A stretch of DNA of 64,000 nt. Source: Pantoea sp. Ap-967. GTDB taxonomy: Bacteria; Pseudomonadota; Gammaproteobacteria; Pseudomonadales; Pseudomonadaceae. The notes beneath the pieces are model-generated. The model did no database searches, was not told the DNA's origin, and saw only the letters and a list, made by a program, of their open reading frames with translations. Of the stretch, positions 32,970-41,471 are shown piece by piece. The first letter of the stretch is position 1. Every line of letters starts with the position of its first letter. The position numbers were made by a program, and so were the translations under genes. The stretch covers positions 62,001 to 126,000 of the forward strand of contig NZ_VWXK01000005.1 of NCBI RefSeq assembly GCF_011752565.1, written 5' to 3'.

Positions 32970-33206
32970 CGCCTGTGAGATCGGGCGCCGCCCGCGCGGC
33001 GCTTCGCGAGCTTTGCTCGCTCCTACGTTTGTTTCGGGCCAGTTACGCCTGCGCCATCGCACGCGAACGCCTTATACATTGACCTCGATACCGAGGCGTG
33101 CACCAAGGGGCCGCGCGCGCAGGCAATATGAACATTGGCCCGAGATAACGTAGGAGCGAGCAAAGCTCGCGAAGCGCCGCGCGGGCGGCGCTCGATCTCA
33201 TAGGCG
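32970..33206. repeat. Long inverted-repeat element (58-bp arms, MITE/REPIN-like)
   Basis: The arms at 32970-33027 and 33149-33206 are inverse complements with only two mismatches over 58 bases; weaker symmetry continues inwards (CGTTTGTTTCGGGCC against GGCCCGAGATAACG). Each arm carries a class-B REP core (GTAGGAGCGAGCAAAGCTCG then GCGAAGCGCCGC). The 121-bp centre has no gene. The element fills most of the 398-bp gap between the dehydratase and the SnoaL-like gene. Confidence 0.85.
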
Positions 33207-33329
33207 CTGAACTACTCAAGGCGTACCATTCGACCTGAAATATTCCCGCAACCTGTCGATTTTCTCGGCTACCGTTCGACCATGAGCTGAAGGCACAGGG
33301 CATTCCTGTGCCGACCGGAGGCTCTGCCC

Positions 33330-33755
33330 ATGAACACCGCAGCCGAAAGCGAAATCCGCCAGTTGATCGATACCTGGATGCAGGCCGTTCGCGACCGTGA
33401 CATCCCCGCCATCACCGCGCCCTACGCCGACGACATCGTCGCCTTCGATGCCATCCAGGCCTTGCAGTTCAAGGGCAAGGACAACTACCGCAAACACTGG
33501 GAAATGTGCATGGGCATGTGCACCGGCCCGATGGTCTTCGAGCTGGCCGAGCTGACCGTGCACACCGCCGGCGAGTTGGCCCTGGCCCATTGGCTCAACC
33601 GCTGTGGCCCGGGCGATGACGAGAGCCAGTGCGGCTTCATGCGTGCCACCGTGGGCTATCGCAAGGTCGACGGGCACTGGCAAGTGATCCATGAACACTG
33701 GTCGGCGCCGTTCGACATGCAAACCCAGAAAGCACTGTTCGATCTGAAACCTTGA
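33330..33755 (+). CDS. SnoaL-like/ketosteroid-isomerase-fold protein (141 aa)
   Basis: Cone-shaped SnoaL-like fold: IRQLIDTWMQAVRDRDIPAITAPYADDIVAFDA at the N-terminus and WQVIHEHWSAPF at the end. These proteins bind small hydrophobic ligands or act as isomerases or cyclases. It is the first gene of a plus-strand group that ends with an ECF42-type sigma factor; gaps are 43 and 21 bases, then a 1-base overlap. This gene neighbourhood (SnoaL, DGPF, AHSA1, sigma) is typical of ECF42 clusters. Function of the individual protein unknown. Confidence 0.85.
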   Translation: MNTAAESEIRQLIDTWMQAVRDRDIPAITAPYADDIVAFDAIQALQFKGKDNYRKHWEMCMGMCTGPMVFELAELTVHTAGELALAHWLNRCGPGDDESQCGFMRATVGYRKVDGHWQVIHEHWSAPFDMQTQKALFDLKP

Positions 33756-33798
33756 GCCGCTATCGCCAAACGCACGTTGCCAACGCCTGGAGACAACC

Positions 33799-34143
33799 AT
33801 GAAATACCTGTGCCTGGTCTATTGTGACGAAGCGCTGCTGCACAGCCTGCCCGACAGCCCGGAAGACGCCGAATGCCTGGCCTATGCCGAGTCGCTCCAA
33901 GGCGCCGGGCGGATCATTGCGGCAGAGGCGCTGAAAAGCGTGCAGGCCGCCACCACCGTGCGCGTGCGCGGCGGGCGAATGAGCATCACCGACGGCCCGT
34001 TCGCCGAAACCAAAGAGCAGCTGGCCGGCTTTTACCTGGTCGATGCCCGCGACCTCAACGAGGCGCTGAGCATCGCCAAGGGCATTCCGGCGGCACGTGT
34101 GGGCAGTGTGGAAGTGCGCCCTGTGCGTGAGCTGCAACCCTGA
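33799..34143 (+). CDS. DGPF/YCII-domain protein (114 aa)
   Basis: Small ferredoxin-like fold. The signature SITDGPFAETKEQLAGFYLVD around residues 57-77 contains the DGPF motif that gives the family its name. DGPF proteins are the characteristic partners of ECF42 sigma factors, one of which is encoded two genes downstream. The biochemical role is unknown; YCII relatives include lactone- or chloromuconolactone-related enzymes, but key residues cannot be assigned. Confidence 0.9.
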   Translation: MKYLCLVYCDEALLHSLPDSPEDAECLAYAESLQGAGRIIAAEALKSVQAATTVRVRGGRMSITDGPFAETKEQLAGFYLVDARDLNEALSIAKGIPAARVGSVEVRPVRELQP

Positions 34144-34164
34144 CAGCAACGGAGAACAACAAGA

Positions 34165-34650
34165 ATGAGCCTGACCCACGCTGCGACTGCCCAACACGAA
34201 TTGTCCATCAGCCGCCTGATCGATGCGCCGCCGGCCAAGGTGTTCCGTGCCTGGACCGAGCCTGAGTGGTTGATGCAGTGGTGGGGCCCGCATGGCATGA
34301 CCACCCCGGAGTGTGAAATGCAGCTGTGGAGCGGTGGCCTGTTCCGCACCCTGATGCGTGCCCCGGACGGCACCGAGTACCCGACCCAGGGCGTCTTCCT
34401 GGAAATCGCCGCGCCCAGGCGGCTGGTGTTCACCGATGCCTTCCTGCCAGGCTGGGTGCCCTCGGGCAAGGCATTCATGACTGCGGTGATCAGCTTCGAC
34501 GAAGAACACGGCAAGACCCGCTACACCGCCCGCGCCTGGCACTGGAGTGCCGCCGACAGCCGGGCGCATGAAGAGATGGGCTTTCACCAGGGCTGGGGAG
34601 AAAGCCTGGACCGCCTGGTGGAGGTGGTGACCCAGCGGATGCCCGACTGA
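34165..34650 (+). CDS. SRPBCC/AHSA1-domain protein (161 aa)
   Basis: START-like helix-grip fold of the AHSA1 type: LSISRLIDAPPAKVFRAWTEPEWLMQWWGPHGM near the N-terminus and a C-terminal helix HQGWGESLDRLVEVVTQRM. These proteins bind hydrophobic ligands in a cavity. The last base of the stop codon is the first base of the sigma factor start (TGATG), so they are coupled. Together with the DGPF and SnoaL-like genes it forms the accessory part of the ECF42 module. Confidence 0.9.
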   Translation: MSLTHAATAQHELSISRLIDAPPAKVFRAWTEPEWLMQWWGPHGMTTPECEMQLWSGGLFRTLMRAPDGTEYPTQGVFLEIAAPRRLVFTDAFLPGWVPSGKAFMTAVISFDEEHGKTRYTARAWHWSAADSRAHEEMGFHQGWGESLDRLVEVVTQRMPD

Positions 34651-35888
34651 TGGCGGAGCTGGCGCAGGTGCGTGCCGAAGTGGAGGCCGTGTACCGCCGC
34701 GAATCGCGGCGCATCCTGGCGACCTTGATTCGCCTGCTGGGGGACTTCGACCTGGCCGAGGAGGCCTTGCATGATGCGTTCTTCATTGCCGTCGAGCGCT
34801 GGCAGCGCGATGGCATCCCCGACAACCCGCGGGCCTGGCTAGTGTCTACCGGGCGTTTCAAGGCCATCGACGCGCTGCGCCGCCGGGCGCGCTTCGACCG
34901 CTCACAGGCCGACCTGATTATGTTGATCGAAGGCCAGGGGCACGACCCCAGTGAAGAAGAGTTGCTGGCCGACGACCGCCTGCGGCTGATTTTCACCTGC
35001 TGCCACCCGGCCCTGGCCGCCGATGCCCAGGTGCCACTGACCTTGCGCGAAGTCTGTGACCTGACCACCGAGCAGATCGCCCGGGCGTTTTTGCAGAGCC
35101 CGGCGACTATCGCCCAGCGCATCGTGCGCGCCAAGGCCAAGATTCGCGATGCCGGCATTCCTTACCAGGTTCCGGAACTGCATGAGCTGCCCGAGCGGCT
35201 GGATAGCGTGTTGCGGGTGATCTACCTGGTGTTCAACGAAGGTTATTCAGCTTCCAGCGGCGAAGCGTTGCTGCAGCAGGCGCTGAGCGACGAAGCGATT
35301 CGCCTGGGGCGCCTGCTGGTGCAACTGCTGCCTGATGCGGAGGCGGTCGGTTTGCTGGCGCTGATGCTGCTGCAGGCGTCGCGCCAGCGTGCGCGCAGTG
35401 ATGCCGAGGGCAACTTGGTGCTGCTCGATGAGCAGGACCGCAGCCTGTGGGACCGGGCGCAGATTACCGAGGGCTGCGAACTGGTGCGCCTCGCTTTGGG
35501 CAGCCGGGACTTCGGTGCCTACACCGTGCAGGCGGCGATTGCGGCGGTGCATGCCGAGGCGGCGACAGCCGAGGCCACCGACTGGGGGGAAATTGTCGGG
35601 CTGTATGACGTGCTGCAGCGGCACTGGCCGTCGCCGGTGGTGGCGTTGAACCGGGCGGTGGCTTTGGCCAAGCGTGACGGGGCAGAAGCCGGGCTGGCGG
35701 CGGTGGAAGCGATTCTGGCAGCGGGAGAGTTGCGCGATTACCACCTGGCCCACGCGGCGCGGGCGCAGTTGCATCAGCAACTGGGGAAGGTGGATGAGGC
35801 GCGGGCGGCCTGGCAGCAGGCCTTGGCGCTGACCCAGCAAGGGGCGCAGCGGCGGCATATCGAACGGCGCCTGCGCGAGCTGCCTTGA
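34650..35888 (+). CDS. ECF42-type sigma factor with C-terminal TPR-like extension (412 aa)
   Basis: Long ECF sigma factor. Region 2 is at about residues 10-85 (VYRRESRRILATLIRLLGDFDLAEEALHDAFF) and region 4 at about 125-180 (PLTLREVCDLTTEQIARAFLQSPATIAQRIVRAK). The remaining 230 residues form helical pairs resembling TPR repeats (for example EIVGLYDVLQRHWPSPVVALNRAVALAKRDG). ECF42 proteins lack a classical anti-sigma factor, and this C-terminal extension is thought to control activity. No anti-sigma gene is present here. Targets usually include the adjacent DGPF-type genes. Confidence 0.92.
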   Translation: MAELAQVRAEVEAVYRRESRRILATLIRLLGDFDLAEEALHDAFFIAVERWQRDGIPDNPRAWLVSTGRFKAIDALRRRARFDRSQADLIMLIEGQGHDPSEEELLADDRLRLIFTCCHPALAADAQVPLTLREVCDLTTEQIARAFLQSPATIAQRIVRAKAKIRDAGIPYQVPELHELPERLDSVLRVIYLVFNEGYSASSGEALLQQALSDEAIRLGRLLVQLLPDAEAVGLLALMLLQASRQRARSDAEGNLVLLDEQDRSLWDRAQITEGCELVRLALGSRDFGAYTVQAAIAAVHAEAATAEATDWGEIVGLYDVLQRHWPSPVVALNRAVALAKRDGAEAGLAAVEAILAAGELRDYHLAHAARAQLHQQLGKVDEARAAWQQALALTQQGAQRRHIERRLRELP

Positions 35889-35909
35889 TTGCCTTGTGAG
35901 GTCGGTTTG

Positions 35910-36005
35910 GTAGGAGCGAGCAGCGCTCGCGATGGGCTGCAGCGCAGCCCCGGCGGTGTGTGGCACCGGCCTTGCCGGTGATCGCGAGCTGCGCTCGCTC
36001 CTACA
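35910..36005. repeat. Class-B REP-like inverted pair
   Basis: GTAGGAGCGAGCAGCGCTCG ... CGAGCTGCGCTCGCTCCTAC with inner dyads (GGGCTGCAGCGCAGCCC, CACCGGCCTTGCCGGTG). Lies between the convergent sigma factor and MaoC-domain genes. Confidence 0.85.
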
Positions 36006-36023
36006 GCTGTACCAACGCGGCTG

Positions 36024-36494
36024 TCAGCCGGCCACGAAGTTCGGCGGCGACACCAGCTCGACGGTCTGCTGCTTGCGCGGCGCCAGGATTTCAGCCACGC
36101 CCTCGACCACCAGCTCGTCGTTCTGGTTGTACACGTTGGTGGCGATGCGCACTTTGAACTTGGGCAGCTTCTCGAGAATTTCCAGGCGCACGGTCAGGCT
36201 GTCGCCAATCTTCACAGGCTTCTGGAAGCTCATCTGCTGGCCCAGGTAGATGGTGCCAGGGCCGGGCAGGGTGCACGCCACTGCCGCGCTGATCAGGGCG
36301 CCGCTGAACATGCCGTGGGCAATGCGTTCCTTGAACATGCTCTTGGCGGCGAATTCGGCGTCCAGGTGCACTGGGTTGTGGTCGCCGGACATGGCGGCGA
36401 ACAGCTGGATGTCGCGCTCTTCGACGGACTTCTTGTATTCGGCTTTCTGGCCGACTTCGAGGGCTTCGTAAGGCGTGTTGGTGACCTGGGTCAT
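36024..36494 (-). CDS. phaJ: MaoC-domain (R)-specific enoyl-CoA hydratase (156 aa)
   Basis: Hot-dog fold hydratase. The catalytic Asp-x4-His motif is visible in GDHNPVH (about residues 37-43), followed by AHGMFSGALISAAV. It converts trans-2-enoyl-CoA from beta-oxidation to (R)-3-hydroxyacyl-CoA, a precursor for medium-chain polyhydroxyalkanoate. The size and sequence fit the PhaJ4-type proteins of pseudomonads. It follows the lipase gene by 34 bases, and acyl-CoA synthetase genes lie divergently next to them, which supports a role in fatty acid use. GGAAG precedes the start. Confidence 0.87.
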   Translation of the reverse strand: MTQVTNTPYEALEVGQKAEYKKSVEERDIQLFAAMSGDHNPVHLDAEFAAKSMFKERIAHGMFSGALISAAVACTLPGPGTIYLGQQMSFQKPVKIGDSLTVRLEILEKLPKFKVRIATNVYNQNDELVVEGVAEILAPRKQQTVELVSPPNFVAG

Positions 36495-36528
36495 CGGAGC
36501 TTCCTTAAAGGGCGGACGAGGGCCGCTA

Positions 36529-37473
36529 TCATTCACTGCGGGCAGGGCGGCCTAGGGCCAGCGCCTGCTCCAGCCAGGCGATTATATCGCCGGTGACCTC
36601 GTCGCGATTGAGTTCGTTCAGCACTTCATGCCGCGCTTGAGGATAGACGCGCAGCCGTACGTGTCGATTACCGGTCGCGCGCAGGGCATCGGCCAGGTGG
36701 GTGAGACGCTTGCCGGCACTCACCGGATCACATTCGCCGCCGATGACCAGCATCGGCAGATTCGGGTCGATCTGCGCAAGGTTGCGTGGCTGGCTGATAT
36801 GCGCCAGCCCTTGCAGCAGGTCGAGCCATAGCTGGTTGCTGCAGCGAAAGCCGCACAGCGGGTCGTTGATGTACTTGTCCACCTCGGCCGGGTCGCGGCT
36901 GAGCCAGTCGAAGGCCGTGCGGTTGGGCTTGAAGGCCTTGTTGAACGTGCCAAACGACAGCCACTCGATCAGCGCGCTCTGGCCCAGCGGGCCCTGGCGC
37001 CAGGTTTCCAGCCGGGCGATCTGGCGCGCCACGCGGTACAGCGCCGGCGGCTGGAAGTTGGAGCCGCTGAGGATTGCCCCGTGCAGGCTGCCACTGTGGT
37101 GCAACAGGTAGGCCTGGGCGATGTAGCTGCCCATGCTGTGGCCAAACAGGAACAAGGGCGTGCAGGGAAATTGCTGGCCAATGTGCTGGGCCAGCAGGCC
37201 CAGGTCGTTGACCACGGCATTCCAGCCATGATGCCGGGCGAACAGGCCGAGGCTGCCCTGCTCGGCGCTGCGCCCGTGGCCGCGCAGGTCTGCTGCCAGC
37301 AGGGCGAAGCCGTGTTCGCTCAAGGCCTGGCCCAGACGCTGGTAGCGCCCGGCATGCTCGGCCATGCCATGCGCCAGCAGCACCACGGCCTTGACCGGCG
37401 TGGCCGGCAACCATTGGTGCACGTACAGGCTGCAGTGCGCGCTGGCGGGCAGCCAGAAGGCATCGTGGGGCAT
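36529..37473 (-). CDS. Alpha/beta hydrolase, monoacylglycerol-lipase-like (314 aa)
   Basis: Serine hydrolase of the Hydrolase_4 group. Oxyanion-hole HGMAEH, GHGRS, nucleophile elbow GHSMG (about Ser118), acid in GGECDPVS and His in QARHEVLNE near the C-terminus. It probably releases fatty acids from monoacylglycerol or lysophospholipid, feeding the fadD products encoded next door. No signal peptide, so it acts in the cytoplasm. The start at 37473 (MPHDAFWLP) is preferred over an upstream Met. It is likely co-transcribed with the phaJ gene 34 bases downstream. Confidence 0.88.
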   Translation of the reverse strand: MPHDAFWLPASAHCSLYVHQWLPATPVKAVVLLAHGMAEHAGRYQRLGQALSEHGFALLAADLRGHGRSAEQGSLGLFARHHGWNAVVNDLGLLAQHIGQQFPCTPLFLFGHSMGSYIAQAYLLHHSGSLHGAILSGSNFQPPALYRVARQIARLETWRQGPLGQSALIEWLSFGTFNKAFKPNRTAFDWLSRDPAEVDKYINDPLCGFRCSNQLWLDLLQGLAHISQPRNLAQIDPNLPMLVIGGECDPVSAGKRLTHLADALRATGNRHVRLRVYPQARHEVLNELNRDEVTGDIIAWLEQALALGRPARSE

Positions 37474-37684
37474 GGCGAATCCTTGGGTGCGAAGGGTACC
37501 CGCACAGTGTATGCACAACCGTGCGAATTGCAGGAAGGGCACAAAAGAGATTCACAATGTTAATGGCGGCACTTGGCGTATATGCCACCTCGGGGTTACC
37601 TGCTAACGTCGCTGCAACGCCCGTTCGCCACCCGGTGGACGGGGCAGGGAATCAGCACGGGCTCAGGCAGAGGAACAATAATAA

Positions 37685-39373
37685 ATGCAAGCCGACTTCT
37701 GGAACGACAAGCGCCCGGAGGGCGTACCTTCAACCCTGGACATGCACGCCTACGCCTCGGTGGTCGAGGTGTTCGAGCGCTCCTGCAAGCGCTTCGCCGC
37801 CCGCCCGGCCTTCAGCAACCTGGGCGTGACCTTGAGTTACGCCGAGCTCGAACAGTACTCGGCAGCCTTCGCCGCCTGGCTGCAGCAGCATACCGACCTC
37901 AAGCCTGGCGACCGTATCGCGGTGCAGATGCCCAACGTCCTGCAATACCCCATCGCCGTGTTCGGCGCCCTGCGCGCCGGGCTGGTCGTGGTCAATACCA
38001 ACCCGCTGTACACCGAGCGCGAGATGCGCCACCAGTTCAAGGACGCCGGTGCCCGCGCCCTGGTGTACCTGAACATGTTCGGCAAGCGCGTGCAGGAGGT
38101 GTTGCCCGACACCGGCATCGAGTACCTGATCGAGGCCAGGATGGGCGATATGTTGCCTGCCGCCAAGGGTTGGCTGATCAACACCGTGGTCGACAAGGTG
38201 AAGAAGATGGTGCCGGCCTACCACCTGCCTCAGGCCATCCCTTTCAAGCAGGTGCTGCGCCAGGGCCGCAACCTGGCCCACACGCCGGTGCCGCAGGCGC
38301 TGGGCGACGTCGCCGTGTTGCAGTACACCGGCGGCACCACGGGCCTGGCCAAGGGCGCCATGCTCACCCATGGCAACCTGGTGGCGAACATGCTGCAGGT
38401 GCTGGCCTGCTTTGCCCAGCGCGGCCCGGACGGCCAGCAGCTGATCCGCGAAGGCCAGGAGGTGATGATCGCGCCGTTGCCGCTGTACCACATCTATGCC
38501 TTCACCGCGAACTGCATGTGCATGATGGTCACTGGCAACCACAACGTGCTGATCACCAACCCGCGCGATATCCCAGGCTTTATCAAGGAACTGGGCAAGT
38601 GGCGGTTTTCCGCGTTGCTGGGCTTGAACACATTGTTCGTCGCGCTGATGGACCACCCCGGTTTCCGCCAGCTGGACTTCTCGGCATTGAAGGTCACCAA
38701 CTCGGGCGGCACGGCGCTGGTCAAGGCCACTGCCGAGCGCTGGGAAGAGCTTACCGGGTGCCGCATCGTCGAAGGCTACGGCCTGACCGAAACCTCGCCG
38801 GTGGCCAGCACCAACCCCTACGGCCAGCTGGCGCGCCTGGGCACGGTGGGCATGCCGGTGCCGGGCACGGCGTTCAAGGTGATCGACGACGAAGGCAATG
38901 AGCAGCCCCTGGGCGAGCGCGGCGAGTTGTGCATCCAGGGCCCGCAGGTGATGAAGGGCTACTGGCAGCAGCCCGAAGCCACGGCCCAGGCGCTGGACGC
39001 CGACGGTTGGTTCAAGACCGGCGATATAGCCGTGATCGACCCGGACGGCTTCACCCGCATCGTCGACCGTAAGAAAGACATGATTATCGTCTCGGGCTTC
39101 AACGTGTACCCCAATGAAATCGAAGACGTGGTGATGGGCCACCCACAAGTGGCCAATTGCGCGGCTATCGGTGTGCCGGACGAGAAGTCGGGGGAGGCGG
39201 TGAAACTGTTCGTGGTCGCGCGCGAGGGCGGGGTGAGCGTGGAAGAGCTCAAGGCCTACTGCAAGGCCAACTTCACCGGCTACAAGGTGCCCAAGCACAT
39301 CGTGCTGCGCGAGTCGCTGCCGATGACGCCGGTGGGCAAGATTCTGCGGCGGGAGCTGCGTGATATCGCCTGA
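37685..39373 (+). CDS. fadD2: Long-chain fatty acid-CoA ligase (562 aa)
   Basis: Activates imported fatty acids to acyl-CoA for beta-oxidation. AMP-binding signature YTGGTTGLAKGA near residue 217, the second motif GYGLTETSP near residue 363, the adenylate-contacting TGD region DGWFKTGDIA, and C-terminal Lys in PVGKILRRELRD. Length matches FadD. AGAGGA stands 11 bases before the ATG. It is the upstream member of a tandem pair with the gene at 39699; in P. putida such neighbours are named fadD1/fadD2, and I assign the number from memory of that order. Confidence 0.93.
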   Translation: MQADFWNDKRPEGVPSTLDMHAYASVVEVFERSCKRFAARPAFSNLGVTLSYAELEQYSAAFAAWLQQHTDLKPGDRIAVQMPNVLQYPIAVFGALRAGLVVVNTNPLYTEREMRHQFKDAGARALVYLNMFGKRVQEVLPDTGIEYLIEARMGDMLPAAKGWLINTVVDKVKKMVPAYHLPQAIPFKQVLRQGRNLAHTPVPQALGDVAVLQYTGGTTGLAKGAMLTHGNLVANMLQVLACFAQRGPDGQQLIREGQEVMIAPLPLYHIYAFTANCMCMMVTGNHNVLITNPRDIPGFIKELGKWRFSALLGLNTLFVALMDHPGFRQLDFSALKVTNSGGTALVKATAERWEELTGCRIVEGYGLTETSPVASTNPYGQLARLGTVGMPVPGTAFKVIDDEGNEQPLGERGELCIQGPQVMKGYWQQPEATAQALDADGWFKTGDIAVIDPDGFTRIVDRKKDMIIVSGFNVYPNEIEDVVMGHPQVANCAAIGVPDEKSGEAVKLFVVAREGGVSVEELKAYCKANFTGYKVPKHIVLRESLPMTPVGKILRRELRDIA

Positions 39374-39386
39374 TACCGGGTTGAGT

Positions 39387-39439
39387 CCTTCGCGAGGCAA
39401 CCTAGCTCGGTGTGTAGGAGCGGGCTTGCCCCGCGAAGG
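39387..39439. repeat. Degenerate REP pair
   Basis: One intact REP unit (GTAGGAGCGGGCTTGCCCCG) preceded by a decayed inverse unit (CCTTCGCGAGGCAACCTAGC). Located 13 bases after the first fadD stop codon. Confidence 0.75.
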
Positions 39440-39501
39440 CCCAACAGGTGCTCTAACAGGCGTATCACAGCCCGATTCGCGACATTTTGGTTAAATACTC
39501 T

Positions 39502-39535
39502 AAAAATGACCTGTATCGTTCATTGAGTCATTTTT
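39502..39535. promoter_or_regulatory. Inverted repeat AAAAATGAC-N16-GTCATTTTT upstream of second fadD
   Basis: Perfect 9-bp arms in the 259 bases between the degenerate REP and the fadD start. Could be a regulator site or a promoter-proximal hairpin; no known factor is assigned. The rest of the 39374-39698 gap is AT-rich promoter-like DNA without a gene. Confidence 0.35.
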
Positions 39536-39698
39536 GTGACTGCAAGGCCTGTCTTGGCCCCTAGGCGACCCCAAACAAAGCTGTTACTCTCGGCCCGCTT
39601 TCAGATGATCAGGTTTGCAACCAACCCTCATCTCATATCAATAATAAACGCATCGACGCGTGAATCGAACTTCGCTGTTGCTGAAGGAGTGGGCTTCC

Positions 39699-41396
39699 AT
39701 GATCGAACATTTTTGGAAGGATAAATACCCAGCCGGGATCACGGCGGAAATCAATCCTGACGATTTCCCCAACATCCAGGCGGTACTCAAGCAATCCTGC
39801 CAACGCTTTGCCAACAAACCGGCCTTTAGCAACCTGGGCAAGACCATCACCTACGGCGAGTTGTACGCGCTGTCGGGCGCCTTCGCTGCCTGGCTGCAGC
39901 AGCACACCGACCTCAAGCCGGGTGACCGGATTGCCGTGCAACTGCCCAACGTCCTGCAATACCCGGTCGCCGTGTTCGGCGCCCTGCGTGCAGGCCTGAT
40001 CGTGGTCAACACCAACCCGCTCTACACCACGCGGGAAATGGAACACCAGTTCAACGACTCCGGGGCCAAGGCCTTGGTGTGCCTGGCCAACATGGCCCAC
40101 CTGGCCGAGAAGGTGGTGCCCAAGACCCAGGTCAAGCACGTCATCGTCACCGAAGTGGCCGACCTGCTGCCACCGCTCAAGCGCCTGCTGATCAACAGCG
40201 TGATCAAGTACGTGAAGAAGATGGTGCCGGCCTATGACCTGCCGGGCGCCGTGCGCTTCAACGACGCCCTGGCGCTGGGCAAGGGCCAGCCGGTTACCGA
40301 AGCCAACCCGCAGGCCAACGATGTGGCGGTGCTGCAGTACACCGGTGGCACCACAGGCGTTGCCAAGGGGGCGATGCTCACCCACCGCAACCTGGTGGCC
40401 AACATGCTGCAGTGCCGCGCCCTGATGGGCTCGAACCTGCAGGAAGGCTGCGAGATCCTGATCACGCCGCTGCCGCTGTACCACATCTATGCCTTTACCT
40501 TCCATTGCATGGCAATGATGCTGATCGGCAACCACAACGTGCTGATCAGCAACCCGCGCGACCTGCCGGCCATGGTCAAGGAACTGGGCAAGTGGAAGTT
40601 CAGCGGTTTCGTTGGCTTGAATACCTTGTTCGTCGCCCTGTGCAACAACGAGGCGTTCCGCGCGCTGGACTTCTCGGCGCTGAAAATCACCTTGTCCGGC
40701 GGCATGGCCTTGCAGTTGAGCGTGGCCGAGCGCTGGAAAACCGTTACCGGTTGCGCCATTTGCGAAGGCTACGGCATGACCGAAACCAGCCCGGTGGCAG
40801 CGGTGAACCCGGCCGAGGCCAACCAGGTGGGCACCATCGGCATTCCGGTGCCGTCTACCCTGTGCAAGGTGATCGACGATGCGGGCAATGAACTGCCCCT
40901 GGGCGAGGTCGGCGAGCTGTGCGTGAAGGGCCCGCAGGTGATGAAGGGCTACTGGCAGCGTGAAGACGCCACCGCCGAGATTCTCGACAGCGAAGGCTGG
41001 CTGAAAACCGGTGACATCGCCTTGATTCAGGCCGACGGCTACATGCGCATCGTCGACCGCAAGAAGGACATGATCCTGGTGTCGGGCTTCAACGTATACC
41101 CCAACGAGCTCGAAGACGTGCTCGCCGCCTTGCCGGGCGTGCTGCAGTGCGCGGCGATCGGTGTGCCGGACGAAAAATCCGGCGAGGTGATCAAGGTGTT
41201 CATCGTGGTCAAACCGGGCATGACCCTGACCAAGGAACAGGTGATGGAGCACATGCGTGCCAACGTCACCGGCTACAAGGTGCCAAAATTCATCGAGTTC
41301 CGTGATGCCTTGCCGACCACCAACGTGGGCAAGATCCTGCGCCGTGAGTTGCGCGATGAAGAGCTGAAGAAGCAGGGCCTGAAGAAGATCGCTTGA
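39699..41396 (+). CDS. fadD1: Long-chain fatty acid-CoA ligase (565 aa)
   Basis: Second acyl-CoA synthetase of the tandem pair. AMP-binding signature YTGGTTGVAKGA, GYGMTETSPVAAVNP, EGWLKTGDIALI and C-terminal NVGKILRRELRDEEL are all present. It shares long stretches with the preceding paralogue (WLQQHTDLKPGDRIAVQ, PLYHIYAFT) but has its own 325-bp upstream region, so it is likely under its own promoter. The start at 39699 follows AAGGAG with 10-base spacing; an in-frame upstream start (MNRTS) lacks such a site. The enzymes may differ in chain-length preference. Confidence 0.94.
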   Translation: MIEHFWKDKYPAGITAEINPDDFPNIQAVLKQSCQRFANKPAFSNLGKTITYGELYALSGAFAAWLQQHTDLKPGDRIAVQLPNVLQYPVAVFGALRAGLIVVNTNPLYTTREMEHQFNDSGAKALVCLANMAHLAEKVVPKTQVKHVIVTEVADLLPPLKRLLINSVIKYVKKMVPAYDLPGAVRFNDALALGKGQPVTEANPQANDVAVLQYTGGTTGVAKGAMLTHRNLVANMLQCRALMGSNLQEGCEILITPLPLYHIYAFTFHCMAMMLIGNHNVLISNPRDLPAMVKELGKWKFSGFVGLNTLFVALCNNEAFRALDFSALKITLSGGMALQLSVAERWKTVTGCAICEGYGMTETSPVAAVNPAEANQVGTIGIPVPSTLCKVIDDAGNELPLGEVGELCVKGPQVMKGYWQREDATAEILDSEGWLKTGDIALIQADGYMRIVDRKKDMILVSGFNVYPNELEDVLAALPGVLQCAAIGVPDEKSGEVIKVFIVVKPGMTLTKEQVMEHMRANVTGYKVPKFIEFRDALPTTNVGKILRRELRDEELKKQGLKKIA

Positions 41397-41407
41397 TTGA
41401 CCTCGTG

Positions 41408-41464
41408 GGCCCTTCGCGGGGCAAGCCCGCTCCTACAAGGAGCGGGCTTGCCCCGCGAAGGGCC
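41408..41464. repeat. REP hairpin (near-perfect dyad)
   Basis: GGCCCTTCGCGGGGCAAGCC and its inverse with a minimal centre, located between the convergent fadD and puuB-like genes. Confidence 0.9.
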
Positions 41465-41471
41465 AGTACAA

